DNA of 64,000 nucleotides. It comes from Paludisphaera mucosa (lineage in GTDB: Bacteria; Planctomycetota; Planctomycetia; Isosphaerales; Isosphaeraceae). Under the pieces are notes generated by a model. That model made no database searches, was not told where the DNA came from, and saw nothing but the letters and a program-made list of their open reading frames with translations. Positions 42,591 through 51,726 of the stretch are shown here, piece after piece (the first letter of the stretch is position 1; each line of letters begins with the position of its first letter). The stretch spans positions 496,001 through 560,000 of the forward strand of contig NZ_JARRAG010000002.1 in the NCBI RefSeq assembly GCF_029589435.1. The letters are read 5' to 3'. The position numbers and the translations under genes were made by a program.

Positions 42591-44165
42591 TCAGGCCAGG
42601 ACGACGTCGAACCGGGTCACCGACGCCGGGTCGAGGACGACGCGGAGCGAGGCCCCCTTGAGGTCGGTCTCGGAGGTCTTGGGGGTCACGACGTCGGGCT
42701 TCTCGAAGGTGTTGTGGGCGTTCAGCTCGGAGTGAGCCAAAACGGTCTTGCGGACCGAGGCGGCCTCGGCCCCCTTGAGGCGGATCTCGGTCTCGACGGG
42801 CTCGGTCGCGTGCGAGTGGACCAGGGTGATCGTGAGCCGTTTGGCGTCGGCCTTCGAGGCCGAGCCGGCGACGCGGAAGATCTTCTCGTCGCGCGCGCCG
42901 ATCTTGAACGCGACGTCGGGCGATTGGGCGACCAGGCGGACGCACGTCGCGCCGTGGTGCGGGCGGTACATCTCGAAGACGTGGAAGTTCGGCGTGCAGA
43001 CGAACTTGTCGCCGTCGGCGAGGAACAGCGAGTGGATGTTGTTGATGAGCTGGGCCACGTTCGCCATGTCGACCTTGTCGGCGTGGCGGTTGAAGACGTC
43101 GAGCGTCAGCGCGGCGACGAGGGCGTCGCGCAGGCAGCCCATCTGCTCGAACAGGTGTTTGGGATTGCCGGTCCCCTCGGGGTGCCAGCAGCCCCACTCG
43201 TCGACGATCAGCTTGACCTTGCGCTCGCGGTCGAACTCGCCCATCGCCGCCCACTGCTCGCGGATCAGGGTCTCCATGTAGTTCGCCTTGTGGAGCATCT
43301 CATACCACTGGTCGCCGCTGAACTTCAGGGCGTGGCCGGTGGTGCCGCAGTAGTAGTGGGCGGCGAAGGCCTGGAGCGGGGCGCGGGCTCCGTCGACCCA
43401 CTTGGCGAAGAAGCGGCGCGTCCAGTCGAGGTCGTTGCTGTTGGGGCCGGCGGCGGTCAGGTAGAGCTTCACCCCGTACCCGGGGACCCACTCGGTGAAC
43501 CGCCGATACTCCTCGCAGTAGTCCTCGGGGGTGAACTTGCCGCCGCAGCCCCAGCTCTCGTTGCCGACGCCCCAGTAGGCGATCTTGAACGGTTCGGGGT
43601 CGCCGTTGGCGACGCGCTCGTCGGCCAGCGAGGTCGAGCCGGCGGGGCCGTTGCAGTACTCGACCCAGTTCTGGAACTCGGTGGGCGAGCCGGCGCCGAC
43701 GTTGGCCGCGAAGTAGGGCTCGTCGCCGCAGAGCCGGCAGAACTGCATGAACTCGCGGGTGCCGAACGAGTTCGGCTCGGTGACCTCCTTCCAGCGGCCG
43801 AAGCGGCGGGGCCGCTTCTCGGCCGGGCCGATGCCGTCGCGCCAGTGGTACGAGTCGGCGAAGCAGCCGCCGGGCCAGCGGATGACGACCTTGCCCAGCC
43901 GGTGCATGTGGTCGACCAGCTTCTTGCGGATCCCGCCCACGTTCTCGACCTTGGAGTCGGGGCCGACCCAGATCCCGTCGTAGATCACCCCGCCGATGTG
44001 CTCGGTGAAGTGGCTGTAGATCTCGGGCCGGATCCGCCCGATCGGCTCGTCCAGGAGGACGTCCACCGTCGCGCCGGCCGCCGCCGCCCTCGACGCGCCC
44101 GCGAGCCCCGCCGCGCCCAGGCCCAGCGCCCCTGCGGCGCCCAGGAATCCTCGTCGATCGATCAT
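42591..44165 (-). CDS. Alpha-N-arabinofuranosidase, GH51, Tat-exported
   Basis: A 524-residue GH51 enzyme. A twin-arginine signal peptide (DRRGFLG, residues 3-9, followed by a hydrophobic stretch to about 30) implies export in folded form. The catalytic barrel has Glu203 (GVGNES, acid/base) and Glu323 (VDEWG, nucleophile); the C-terminal beta domain ends in TRFDVVLA. It should release arabinofuranose from plant-type polysaccharide side chains. It is the last of three same-strand genes with a sugar porter and a PfkB kinase upstream. Confidence 0.92.
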   Translation of the reverse strand: MIDRRGFLGAAGALGLGAAGLAGASRAAAAGATVDVLLDEPIGRIRPEIYSHFTEHIGGVIYDGIWVGPDSKVENVGGIRKKLVDHMHRLGKVVIRWPGGCFADSYHWRDGIGPAEKRPRRFGRWKEVTEPNSFGTREFMQFCRLCGDEPYFAANVGAGSPTEFQNWVEYCNGPAGSTSLADERVANGDPEPFKIAYWGVGNESWGCGGKFTPEDYCEEYRRFTEWVPGYGVKLYLTAAGPNSNDLDWTRRFFAKWVDGARAPLQAFAAHYYCGTTGHALKFSGDQWYEMLHKANYMETLIREQWAAMGEFDRERKVKLIVDEWGCWHPEGTGNPKHLFEQMGCLRDALVAALTLDVFNRHADKVDMANVAQLINNIHSLFLADGDKFVCTPNFHVFEMYRPHHGATCVRLVAQSPDVAFKIGARDEKIFRVAGSASKADAKRLTITLVHSHATEPVETEIRLKGAEAASVRKTVLAHSELNAHNTFEKPDVVTPKTSETDLKGASLRVVLDPASVTRFDVVLA

Positions 44166-44188
44166 CGTCGCGCTCACTCTCTTCGTGA

Positions 44189-45592
44189 TTACGAAAGGCC
44201 CAGCTTCTTCTGCAGTTCCTCGAGCGGCACGCCCTTGGTCTCGGGCATGACGAAGAGGACCCAGAGGAGCTGGAGGACCATCATCGCCGCGTAGAAGGCG
44301 AACGCGTGTCCGCCGGATTTCTCGGCGATCATGGGGAAGGTCTGGGTGATGGCCAGGGCCCCGACCCAGTGGGTGACGCACCCCAGCGCCTGGCCCTTGG
44401 CCCGGACGCGGTTGGGGAAGACCTCGCTGATGTAGACCCAGATCACCGCCCCCTGGCCGAACGCGTGCGACGCGATGAAGACCAGCAGGCCGCCCAGCAC
44501 GATCCAGGCCCCGTAGCCCGAGAAGCTCGACCCGTAGGCGTAGAACGCCCCGGCGATGACGCTCAGGCTGAGGATGTAGCCGATCGAGCCGACGAGCATC
44601 AGCGCTCGGCGGCCGAAGCGGTCGATGATCGTCATCGCCAGCATCGTGAAGACCAGGTTCACGGCGCCGATCGCCACCGCCCCCAGCAGGGCGGCCTTCT
44701 TCCCGGCGCCGGCCATCTCGATGACCGTCGGGGCGTAGTACATCACCGCGTTGATCCCCGAGAGCTGGTTGAACGCCGCGACCGCCACGGCCAGCAGGAT
44801 CGGCTTGCGGTAGGCCCGCTGGAAGAGGGCGTCGTCGTCCTTGACGCCCGAGTCCCGGAGCGACTCCTGGATGTCGGCCAGCTCGACCTCGACCGCCTCG
44901 TCGGCGCCGATCGCCGTCAGCACCCGGCGGGCCTCGTCGATCCGCCCCTTGGCGACCAGCCAGCGCGGGCTCTCGGGGATCAGGAAGGCCAGCGCGAAGA
45001 ACAAGGCCGAGGGGAAGACCTGCACGCCGAGCATCCAGCGCCAGTCGTTCTCGCCCAGGCCCATCCGGTCGATGACGTAGTTCGACAGGTAGGCGAGCAG
45101 GATCCCGAGCACGATGTTGAACTGCACGGTCGCCACCAGCCGGCCTCGATACCGCGCCGGGGCGATCTCGGCGATGTACAGGGGGGCGATCACCGACGCC
45201 GCGCCGACCGCCACGCCGCCCAGGATGCGGAACGCCAGGAGCGACCACCAGTCCCACGCCAGCGCGCAGCCCAGGGCCGAGACGAGGTAGGCGACCGCCA
45301 GCACGGCCAGCATGGGCCGGCGGCCCCAGACGTCGGCCGGCTTGCCCGCCACCAGCGACCCCAGCACCGTGCCCAGCGGGGCGCTGGCGATCGTGAAGCC
45401 GAGCGTCAGGCCGGTCAGGCCGAAGACCCGCGTCAGGGCGTCGGTCGTCCCCGACATGATGGCCACGTCGAACCCGAACAGCAGGCCCCCGAGGCTGGCG
45501 ACGAACGTGCTGAAGAGCAAGAGCCCCGAGAGCGACCGGACCCCGGCCGCGCCCGGGTCGACGGGCGTCGAGCGATCGAAAGAGACGTCCAC
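44189..45592 (-). CDS. MFS sugar porter
   Basis: A 467-residue transporter with 12 hydrophobic segments. Sugar porter family signatures are clear: GRRPML after segment 2, IPESPRWL between segments 6 and 7, DRFGRRALM after segment 8 and PETKGVPLEEL after segment 12. Proton symport of a hexose or pentose into the cytoplasm is likely. No ATG fits; the GTG at 45592 has GGAGG six bases upstream. It lies 29 nt after the PfkB gene and 23 nt before the GH51 gene, so the three are one operon. Confidence 0.92.
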   Translation of the reverse strand: MDVSFDRSTPVDPGAAGVRSLSGLLLFSTFVASLGGLLFGFDVAIMSGTTDALTRVFGLTGLTLGFTIASAPLGTVLGSLVAGKPADVWGRRPMLAVLAVAYLVSALGCALAWDWWSLLAFRILGGVAVGAASVIAPLYIAEIAPARYRGRLVATVQFNIVLGILLAYLSNYVIDRMGLGENDWRWMLGVQVFPSALFFALAFLIPESPRWLVAKGRIDEARRVLTAIGADEAVEVELADIQESLRDSGVKDDDALFQRAYRKPILLAVAVAAFNQLSGINAVMYYAPTVIEMAGAGKKAALLGAVAIGAVNLVFTMLAMTIIDRFGRRALMLVGSIGYILSLSVIAGAFYAYGSSFSGYGAWIVLGGLLVFIASHAFGQGAVIWVYISEVFPNRVRAKGQALGCVTHWVGALAITQTFPMIAEKSGGHAFAFYAAMMVLQLLWVLFVMPETKGVPLEELQKKLGLS

Positions 45593-45621
45593 GCGAACCT
45601 CCAAGGCACGGCCCGGCCGAT

Positions 45622-46500
45622 TCAGAACCCGCTGAGGAGCGACGCGGGGAGCGCGGGCGTCCCCCCCGGCCGGGTGCATACGAAGGCGGCCACGGCGTTG
45701 GCCCGCCGGTTGATCTCGTCGAGCGGCCGGCCCGCAAGCAGGCCCATCGTCAGCGTCGCCGTGAACGCGTCGCCGGCCCCGATCGTGTCGACGACCTCGA
45801 CCTCCAGCCCCGGGTGGTCGGACCAGCGGCCCTCGGCGAACAGCAGGCTGCCGGCGATCCCCCGCGTAACGGCGACGCAGGCCAGGCCGAACCGATCCGC
45901 GAGCGACTCGACGACGGCCTCGGCGGGTCCGGCGACGCCGAACATGTCGGCCAGCACGACCAGCTCCTGGTCGTTGAGCTTGAACACGCTCGCCATCTCC
46001 AGCGACCGCGCGACCACATCGCGGTCGACGAACGGCGGCCGCAGGTTGACGTCGAAGATCCGCAATGCGTCGGGACGCGCCGCGGCGACGATCCGCGCGA
46101 TCGCGTCGCGCGATTTCGAGGCCCGCTGGGCGAGGCTGCCGAAGCAGACGGCGTGGGCCTCGGCCGCGCGCGCCGTCGCCGTCGGGCCGGCCTCGATGCG
46201 GTCCCAGGCCACGCCCTCGTGGATCGTGTAGCGCGGCTGGCCCGTCGCGTCGACCTCGACCGAGACGGTGCCGGTCGGGGCCTCGGGGTCGACCTCGACG
46301 GTGTCCGTCGGCAGGCCCAGTCCCCGGAACCGCTCCAGCACCTCGCGCCCCAGGTCGTCGTCGCCGACCCGCGAGACGATCCGCGCATCGGCCCCGAGCG
46401 ACCGGCAGTGGTAGGCGAAGTTGGCGGGCGCGCCGCCGAGCTGCTTGCCGCCGGGCAGCAGATCCCAGAGCACCTCGCCGACGGCCAGGACCTTGAACAT
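45622..46500 (-). CDS. PfkB-family carbohydrate kinase (fructokinase-like)
   Basis: A 292-residue kinase. GGAPANFAYHCRSLGADA near the N-terminus and DTIGAGDAFTATLTMGLL near the C-terminus are the two PfkB signatures; the GEVLWDLLPGG start is typical of fructokinases. It should phosphorylate the sugar brought in by the downstream porter. The ATG at 46500 has GGAGG nine bases upstream; the ATG at 46506 is too close to it. First gene of the porter/GH51 operon. Confidence 0.88.
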   Translation of the reverse strand: MFKVLAVGEVLWDLLPGGKQLGGAPANFAYHCRSLGADARIVSRVGDDDLGREVLERFRGLGLPTDTVEVDPEAPTGTVSVEVDATGQPRYTIHEGVAWDRIEAGPTATARAAEAHAVCFGSLAQRASKSRDAIARIVAAARPDALRIFDVNLRPPFVDRDVVARSLEMASVFKLNDQELVVLADMFGVAGPAEAVVESLADRFGLACVAVTRGIAGSLLFAEGRWSDHPGLEVEVVDTIGAGDAFTATLTMGLLAGRPLDEINRRANAVAAFVCTRPGGTPALPASLLSGF

Positions 46501-46712
46501 CCTCATCAGCCTCCGGCCGACCGCGCGGTCGCGGGCCCACGACGACCGCACGATCGCCGGCGTGATACGCGACCCTCTTCGAACGCGAAAGGGGACGCCG
46601 GGCGGGCCCTGCGGCCGCCTCGTCCACGCGTCCCCTGGAGGCTAACACAGCCCGAAAGTCGAGTCGAGCGGCCAGCCGCCCCCGGCCGCGAATCGACCGA
46701 CCGGCCCGCCGG

Positions 46713-48272
46713 TCACCCGCCGCGCGGGACGCGGACGACGGCGACGGAGTGGCGGGCGAGCTTCGATTCGCAGCGAGCGTCGGACGAGCCGAGGTCGCGC
46801 CGCCGCCAGCAGTCGCGAATCGTCCGCGCGCCGTCGACGCCCAGCTCGGGCCACGATGCGGCGACGGTCCGCTCGGATTCGGACAGGTTGAACAGGCCGA
46901 CCGCGAGGCCGCCGTCGGCGAGCGGCTTCGCCAGCACCAGCTCGTCGTCGGTGCGCCGGACGACCCGCGCCTGGCGGCCCAGTTCGTCCTGATCGATGGC
47001 GATCAGCTCGTCGTTGCCCAGGACGTTCAGGGTCTGCTCGTCCATCCGCGTGACGTCGCCCGAGTAGAACAAGGGGGCCGCCATCAGGCACCAGAGCGAC
47101 ATGTAGCTGTACTGCTCCTCGACCGTCAGCGGCGCCTTGCGGGGAGGACGCGTGAAGTCGCCGGCGTCGCCGACGATCCCGATCAGGATGTAGTCCGGGT
47201 CGTTCCAGCGCCCGGGGCCGGCGTGCTCGGCGTGCTTCGCGTTGGACAGCCCGATCGCGTAGAAGCCGGGCAGCCGCGAGCCCGGCTCGAGCCCGAGGTC
47301 GCCGGTGGTGCGCCACGACTGGCCGCCGACCGAGGCGCCCCAGGTCCAGACGTCGGCCACGCCGTACTGGCAGAGGTTCAGGACGATGTCGCGGTCCTGC
47401 TTCGCCAAGAGCTCGCCCATCAGGCGATACGGCTTCTGGTGTTTCTCCAGCCCCGGGCCGACGGCCACCTGCTCGCAGGAGCACCAGTCGTACTTGAGGA
47501 AGTCGAAGCCCCAGGCGGCGAACTCCGCGGCGTCGGCCGCCTCGTGGCCGAACGAGCCGGCGAACCCCGCGCAGGTCAGCGGGCCGGGCGAGGAATAGAG
47601 CCCCGCCTTGAGGCCGAGCGCGTGCACCGAGTCGGCCAACCCCTTCATGTCGGGGAAGCGCCGGTTGGGGCGAATGGCCGCGGCGGGGTCGGCGGAGTCG
47701 CCGCGAAGGTCGGGGTCGGCCGAGCCGGGCTTGACCATCCAGCAGTCGTCGACGTTCACGTACTCGTAGCCGTGGTCGGCCAGGCCGCTGTCGATCATGG
47801 CCTTCGCCGCGGCGAGCATGTCCTTCTGGGTGATCCGGTCGGCCCACGTGTACCAGTCGTTGAAGCCCATCGGCGGCGTCAGCGCGATCGTGGGCCCGAC
47901 GGCCAGCGCGAGCGACCGCGACGCCTCGCCGTGTCGGTTCCGCGCCGTGATCTTCAGGGGGTGGCGGCCCTCGCGCGACGGGGCCTTGCCGCGGATGACG
48001 CCCGCGGCGGCGTCGAACGTCAAGCCTTCGGTGAGGCCCTCGACGGCGAAGGCGATCGGCCGCTCGCCCGTGCAGGCGATGCGGTGGATGACCTCGCGGC
48101 CGGGGCGGACACCGTACACGGCCGGCCCGTTCAGGCGGGGGGCGAGGGTCGCGGGCGGGGTCCAGAGGTTGGAACGGCCGGGTTCCTGCGAGCGTGCGTC
48201 GGCCGGGGCCAGGACGCCCAGGAACGCCGCCAGCGCGACCGCGGCCGCGCTTCGTCTCGTACGGTCTTGCAC
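46713..48272 (-). CDS. Secreted alpha-galactosidase, GH27, with an N-terminal Ig-like domain
   Basis: A 519-residue exported enzyme. A signal peptide (about 1-28) is followed by a putative Ig domain of the He_PIG type (about 55-125), then a GH27 barrel: TPPMGFNDWYTW (132-143), nucleophile Asp262 in KYDWC, acid/base Asp325 in SWRTTGD and the WNDPD signature at 356-360. A C-terminal beta domain follows. It should cleave terminal alpha-galactosides. The GTG at 48272 has GAGGA upstream. It lies upstream of the PfkB-porter-GH51 group on the same strand but across a 212-nt gap, so probably has its own promoter. Confidence 0.92.
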   Translation of the reverse strand: MQDRTRRSAAAVALAAFLGVLAPADARSQEPGRSNLWTPPATLAPRLNGPAVYGVRPGREVIHRIACTGERPIAFAVEGLTEGLTFDAAAGVIRGKAPSREGRHPLKITARNRHGEASRSLALAVGPTIALTPPMGFNDWYTWADRITQKDMLAAAKAMIDSGLADHGYEYVNVDDCWMVKPGSADPDLRGDSADPAAAIRPNRRFPDMKGLADSVHALGLKAGLYSSPGPLTCAGFAGSFGHEAADAAEFAAWGFDFLKYDWCSCEQVAVGPGLEKHQKPYRLMGELLAKQDRDIVLNLCQYGVADVWTWGASVGGQSWRTTGDLGLEPGSRLPGFYAIGLSNAKHAEHAGPGRWNDPDYILIGIVGDAGDFTRPPRKAPLTVEEQYSYMSLWCLMAAPLFYSGDVTRMDEQTLNVLGNDELIAIDQDELGRQARVVRRTDDELVLAKPLADGGLAVGLFNLSESERTVAASWPELGVDGARTIRDCWRRRDLGSSDARCESKLARHSVAVVRVPRGG

Positions 48273-48361
48273 GGGGTGGGTCCTCTGCTTCGAGGGGGGT
48301 GGCGAGGACCTCAGCGTATGTCGCCCCGTGGCCGATGTCGATGGGTGGCCGCCTCCGCCCG

Positions 48362-48757
48362 TCAGGCCGGCGGATCCGTCGGGCCGCCGCGCTCGACCAG
48401 GATGAGGCGGTTGCCGTCCGGGTCGTAGGCGTACGCCTCGCGGCCGTGCGACGTCTCGAACGCCGGGCTCGCGGAGCCGCCCAGCCGCCCCACCTCGGCC
48501 GCCGCGCGTTCGACGCTCGGCACGGCGAGCACGAGGCTCAGGCCGCCCCGCCGATCGGTCGGATTCCGGAAGTCGCCCCCCCCGCCCCGCCTGGGACGGA
48601 AGATCCCCAGGTGCAGCCCCGGCATCCGGAACGCCCCGTAGACGTCGCCGAGCCGCTCGTCGGGCTCGCGGCCGAAGAGGCCGGAATAGAAGGCGATCGA
48701 CCGCTCGAAGTCCTCGGACCCGATCGCCGTGTACGCCTCGGCCCGCTCGATCGCCAT
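48362..48757 (-). CDS. VOC-family (glyoxalase/bleomycin-resistance-like) protein
   Basis: A 131-residue protein with one VOC double module: SEDFERSIAFYSGLFG in the first betaalphabetabetabeta unit and YAYDPDGNRLILVE in the second. VOC proteins bind a metal and a small substrate; several are dioxygenases, isomerases or resistance proteins. The substrate cannot be read here. ATG 48757 is preferred; a GTG directly before it is an alternative. It lies 89 nt upstream of the alpha-galactosidase on the same strand. Confidence 0.85.
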   Translation of the reverse strand: MAIERAEAYTAIGSEDFERSIAFYSGLFGREPDERLGDVYGAFRMPGLHLGIFRPRRGGGGDFRNPTDRRGGLSLVLAVPSVERAAAEVGRLGGSASPAFETSHGREAYAYDPDGNRLILVERGGPTDPPA

Positions 48758-48934
48758 CACGCCCCCGATCCCGTTCGACGGCCCCCGCGAGCCCCGCCCG
48801 CGGGGACGCCCCAGCATAGCGGCCCCGGCCCGCCGGCGTCGACGCGCGCCCCGCGGCGTCGCCTTCGATCAGAATTACTCGGATTCCCTGATATCTTGAT
48901 CTCAACGACTCTCGAAATCAGTCGTAAGAATTCC

Positions 48935-48962
48935 TTGACATGGGCGAGGAGCCGGCCATAAT
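48935..48962 (+). promoter_or_regulatory. Strong sigma70-like promoter for the lipoprotein/DUF1559 pair
   Basis: A perfect TTGACA box, a 16-bp spacer and CATAAT (5/6), in the most A/T-rich part of this divergent 419-bp gap. A transcript from here would have a leader of about 210 nt before the lipoprotein start. The remainder of the gap holds nothing recognisable. Confidence 0.65.
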
Positions 48963-49176
48963 CACGATCGTGTTTTCAGTTTTTCCCGACAACACAGAAA
49001 TCTTTATCCGTCCCTCGATCGCGGCCGCCCCTCGGCGGTTGGCCCGAGATCGTCACGGGTTCCGATCCCGCAGGCGGCGACCGGAGGCCTCGGATCTCGG
49101 TCCGCGCATCGGTCGCCGGGCCGCCGAACGACGGCGGTCCGGGGCCGTCGAGCTCATCAGGGAGATTCAACGACCC

Positions 49177-49395
49177 ATGTCCAGACACCGTTTCAGCCTT
49201 GCGTGCGCCGCGGCGCTGGTCGCCGTCTCGATCCCGATCGGCTGCGAGAACGGCAACCCCGACAGGACGGGCGTCGCCGACGCCGGCATCGGCGCGGCGG
49301 GCGTCAACGCCCCCGACGCCCCCAGGTCGCAGGAGGAATCGCGCAAGAAGCAGATGGAGCAGGAAGCGGCCTTCCAGAAGACGCGCCACAAGTGA
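49177..49395 (+). CDS. Small lipoprotein
   Basis: A 72-residue protein with a signal peptide ending in SIPIGC, so Cys23 is the likely lipidated residue. The mature part is about 50 residues, hydrophilic and Lys/Glu/Gln-rich at the end (EESRKKQMEQEAAFQKTR). Small lipoproteins of this kind are often next to DUF1559 genes in planctomycetes. AGGGAG upstream supports the ATG. The DUF1559 gene starts 62 nt after its stop. Confidence 0.78.
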   Translation: MSRHRFSLACAAALVAVSIPIGCENGNPDRTGVADAGIGAAGVNAPDAPRSQEESRKKQMEQEAAFQKTRHK

Positions 49396-49457
49396 CGCCG
49401 GCCGGCCCTTCGGAATTTTTCGCCTCGTCGATTTCATCCCGCACAGGAACCTCTCTC

Positions 49458-50486
49458 ATGTCCCACGAAAAACGCCGTGCGTTCACCCTGATCGAGCTGC
49501 TGGTGGTGATCGCGATCATCGCGGTCCTGATCGCCCTGCTGCTGCCGGCGGTCCAGTCGGCCCGCGAGGCCGCCCGCCGCTCGCAGTGCGTCAACAACCT
49601 GAAGCAACTCGGCCTGGCCGTCGAGAATTACGAGGGCTCCAACGGGGCGCTCCCGCCGACGGGCCTCAGCCCCTGGCCCGGCTCGGACGTCCTGGACGCG
49701 CACTTCTCGATGAAGCTCCGGATCCTGCCGTTCATGGAGCAGCAGGCGCTCTTCAACGCCTGCAACATCGTCCTCTCGTCCTACGTCGACACCGGCCGCA
49801 CCGAGAACTGGACGGTCGGCCACACGCGGGTCGCGGGCCTCGTCTGCCCCTCGGACCAGAACGACGGCTGGGACGACCAGGTCGCGGCCAGCTATGCGAA
49901 CAACCTGGGGCGCAACCGCTATTACAACGACTGGGCGTCGGACGGCCCCTCGTGGTGGCTGGGCAGCGACGGCGGCCTGAACAAGATCGTCACGCTGGCC
50001 AAGATCGTCGACGGCACGAGCACCACGGCCATCTTCAGCGAGGTCCTCAAGGGGACCGGCAGGGGCATCGGCTCGGGCAGCAGGGACGGCCGCCACATGC
50101 TGTACCAGGCGCCGAACCTGGGCATCCGCGACTTCGCCGGCGACGTCGACGCCAATTTCAAGCTCTTCCAGGCCTGCCGCAACCAGGGCACCGTGCGCGC
50201 CTGGGACTACAAGGGCGAGCGCTGGATCCAGGGCGACGCCGCCCGGGGCGGCGGCTATCACCACATCGCCACCCCGAATCAGAAGTCGTGCGCCCTGGAC
50301 GGCAACTGGGGGCCCAACCGCAACGCCGACTCGATCATCGCCCCGTCGTCCAACCACAACGGCGGCGTGAACATGCTGTTCCTCGACGGGTCCGTCAAGT
50401 TCATCAAGGACTCGATCAACTACCAGACCTGGGCCGCGCTCGGCACCCGCGAGGGGGGCGAGGTCATCAGCGGCGACAGCCTCTGA
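49458..50486 (+). CDS. DUF1559 prepilin-like protein
   Basis: A 342-residue DUF1559 protein. The canonical prepilin N-terminus RRAFTLIELLVVIAIIAVL is followed by the family signature AREAARRSQCVNNLKQLGLA and a C-terminal GGVNMLFLDGSVKFIKDSI. It is more typical than the copy at 41614, with the textbook FTLIE cleavage site. It probably forms a pseudopilin-like surface structure; no secretion-ATPase or prepilin peptidase gene is in the window. A minimal palindromic hairpin lies 54 nt after the stop. Confidence 0.94.
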   Translation: MSHEKRRAFTLIELLVVIAIIAVLIALLLPAVQSAREAARRSQCVNNLKQLGLAVENYEGSNGALPPTGLSPWPGSDVLDAHFSMKLRILPFMEQQALFNACNIVLSSYVDTGRTENWTVGHTRVAGLVCPSDQNDGWDDQVAASYANNLGRNRYYNDWASDGPSWWLGSDGGLNKIVTLAKIVDGTSTTAIFSEVLKGTGRGIGSGSRDGRHMLYQAPNLGIRDFAGDVDANFKLFQACRNQGTVRAWDYKGERWIQGDAARGGGYHHIATPNQKSCALDGNWGPNRNADSIIAPSSNHNGGVNMLFLDGSVKFIKDSINYQTWAALGTREGGEVISGDSL

Positions 50487-50540
50487 TCGCCCCTCTCGGC
50501 CCGCGGGACGCCCCGTCGAAGGGTCGTTCGCGGGCGCGGG

Positions 50541-50578
50541 CGATCGTCCTTCTCCCCCCGTGGGAGAAGGACGATTCG
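50541..50578. repeat. Minimal copy of the palindromic element (38-bp hairpin)
   Basis: ATCGTCCTTCTCCC (50543-50556) pairs perfectly over 14 bp with GGGAGAAGGACGAT (50562-50575) around a 5-nt loop. The sequence equals the two ends of copy 1 joined without the interior. It has no T tract, so it is not a classical terminator. Confidence 0.8.
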
Positions 50579-50977
50579 CGCCGCCCCCCACTCCGCCCGC
50601 GCCGTTCCTCGGCGCCCCCATGGAACGCAGCCTTGACCTGACCGGGGGGGGCGACGCACCGCCCTCCTCGGCCCCCACCGCGGACGTCCCGACCCCGATG
50701 GCCGCCCGACGCGCCCTCCCTATCGCAGGGGGCCGATCCGCCGATTTTTATCCTCGCATAATCATTTCTCGCTTTGACAAGCGAAATAACCGCCCTACTG
50801 CTTTAGGTACGGGTAGGCGGCCGCGAACCCACGCCGGCTTCCGAGGACCCGTCGACTCGCTGGACGACCGCACACAAACGGGCCGGTCCACGGTCGAGGG
50901 ACGCTGGCGACGTTTGCCACGCGTTTTTTGGCCTCCGCTTTCGAATTCCCCCACAACTCGGGGGATCAAGGCCCGAC
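50579..50977. other. Intergenic region before the first LEPR-XLL/MBG gene
   Basis: No gene is seen. An A/T-rich patch at 50740-50810 holds TTGACA (50774-50779) inside CGCTTTGACAAGCG, but no good -10 box stands at the right distance (TACTGC after 16 bp), so I do not call a promoter. Confidence 0.35.
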
Positions 50978-51670
50978 ATGGACACCCGTATCTTCCCGAG
51001 TCGCTCGCGGCACGCCCGGCGGCAGCAGCACGGCAAGCACAACCGATTCAAGCTGGCCTGCGAAACCCTCGAGGGCCGGCAGCTCCTCGCCACCACCCTC
51101 GGCGCCCTCGACATCGACATCACCTACGGCCAGACCCTGGGCGCGGTGGTCAACGGGGGCATGACGCACGCCGAAGCCACCATCAACGGGGTGGGTGCGA
51201 CCGGCACGTGGAGTTTCTCCGCCGCCAGCAACGGCGCCGACCTCACGGACGTCGTGCTGCGGGGCGGCAGCCACACCACGGACATTAATGCGACCTTCCT
51301 CCCGGACGACATCGTCACGTACACCGACACTTACACCGCGTCGGAGGTGGACGTCGAGGTCGCGAAGGCCAGGATCGCCGTCGTAGCCGACAGCCCCGCA
51401 GACATCACCTACGGCACCGCGCGTCCCACGTCCCTGACCAACACGTTCTATGCCGAACTCTGGAGGAACCCAGAGAACGGCGATGAGTCCTTCGTGCTTC
51501 TGGACTCGCCGACCGACCTGGCTCCAATCGCCTACGCCAGCGCGCTGGGCGACGATCCTGCCGCCTCCATCAACGCCTTCCCCGGCGCCATCCTGCCAGC
51601 CGGCGAATACGAAGTCGGCCCGACAGACATCCAATTCGTCGCTGACAGACTCCGCGTAACGACTTCCTGA
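50978..51670 (+). CDS. N-terminal part of a LEPR-XLL/MBG surface protein (frame-disrupted)
   Basis: 230 residues up to a stop. The basic N-terminus followed by RFKLACETLEGRQLLATT is the LEPR-XLL-type sequence that planctomycetes use on large exported surface proteins. Behind it come two MBG-like beta segments (DIDITYGQTLG, ADITYGTARPT). The natural continuation, NDFLNNFDVVYYGPGLLTV, lies in the next frame and is joined by a frameshift within 51646-51667, so this and the following frame are one gene of about 940 codons. This could be a real mutation or an assembly error; no homopolymer or slippery site is visible. Confidence 0.75.
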   Translation: MDTRIFPSRSRHARRQQHGKHNRFKLACETLEGRQLLATTLGALDIDITYGQTLGAVVNGGMTHAEATINGVGATGTWSFSAASNGADLTDVVLRGGSHTTDINATFLPDDIVTYTDTYTASEVDVEVAKARIAVVADSPADITYGTARPTSLTNTFYAELWRNPENGDESFVLLDSPTDLAPIAYASALGDDPAASINAFPGAILPAGEYEVGPTDIQFVADRLRVTTS

Positions 51671-51726
51671 ACAACTTCGACGTCGTCTACTACGGCCCCG
51701 GGCTTCTGACCGTCGACAGGGCCGCG

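Noticed and set aside
47190-47210. WNDPD as the acid/base of the GH27 enzyme
   Set aside because: In the family the acid/base lies in the WRTTGD segment (Asp325 here); WNDPD is a conserved signature but not the proton donor.
50774-50801. Promoter with perfect TTGACA before the MBG gene
   Set aside because: The -10 position reads TACTGC, only two bases matching; the TTGACA is part of a small palindrome.
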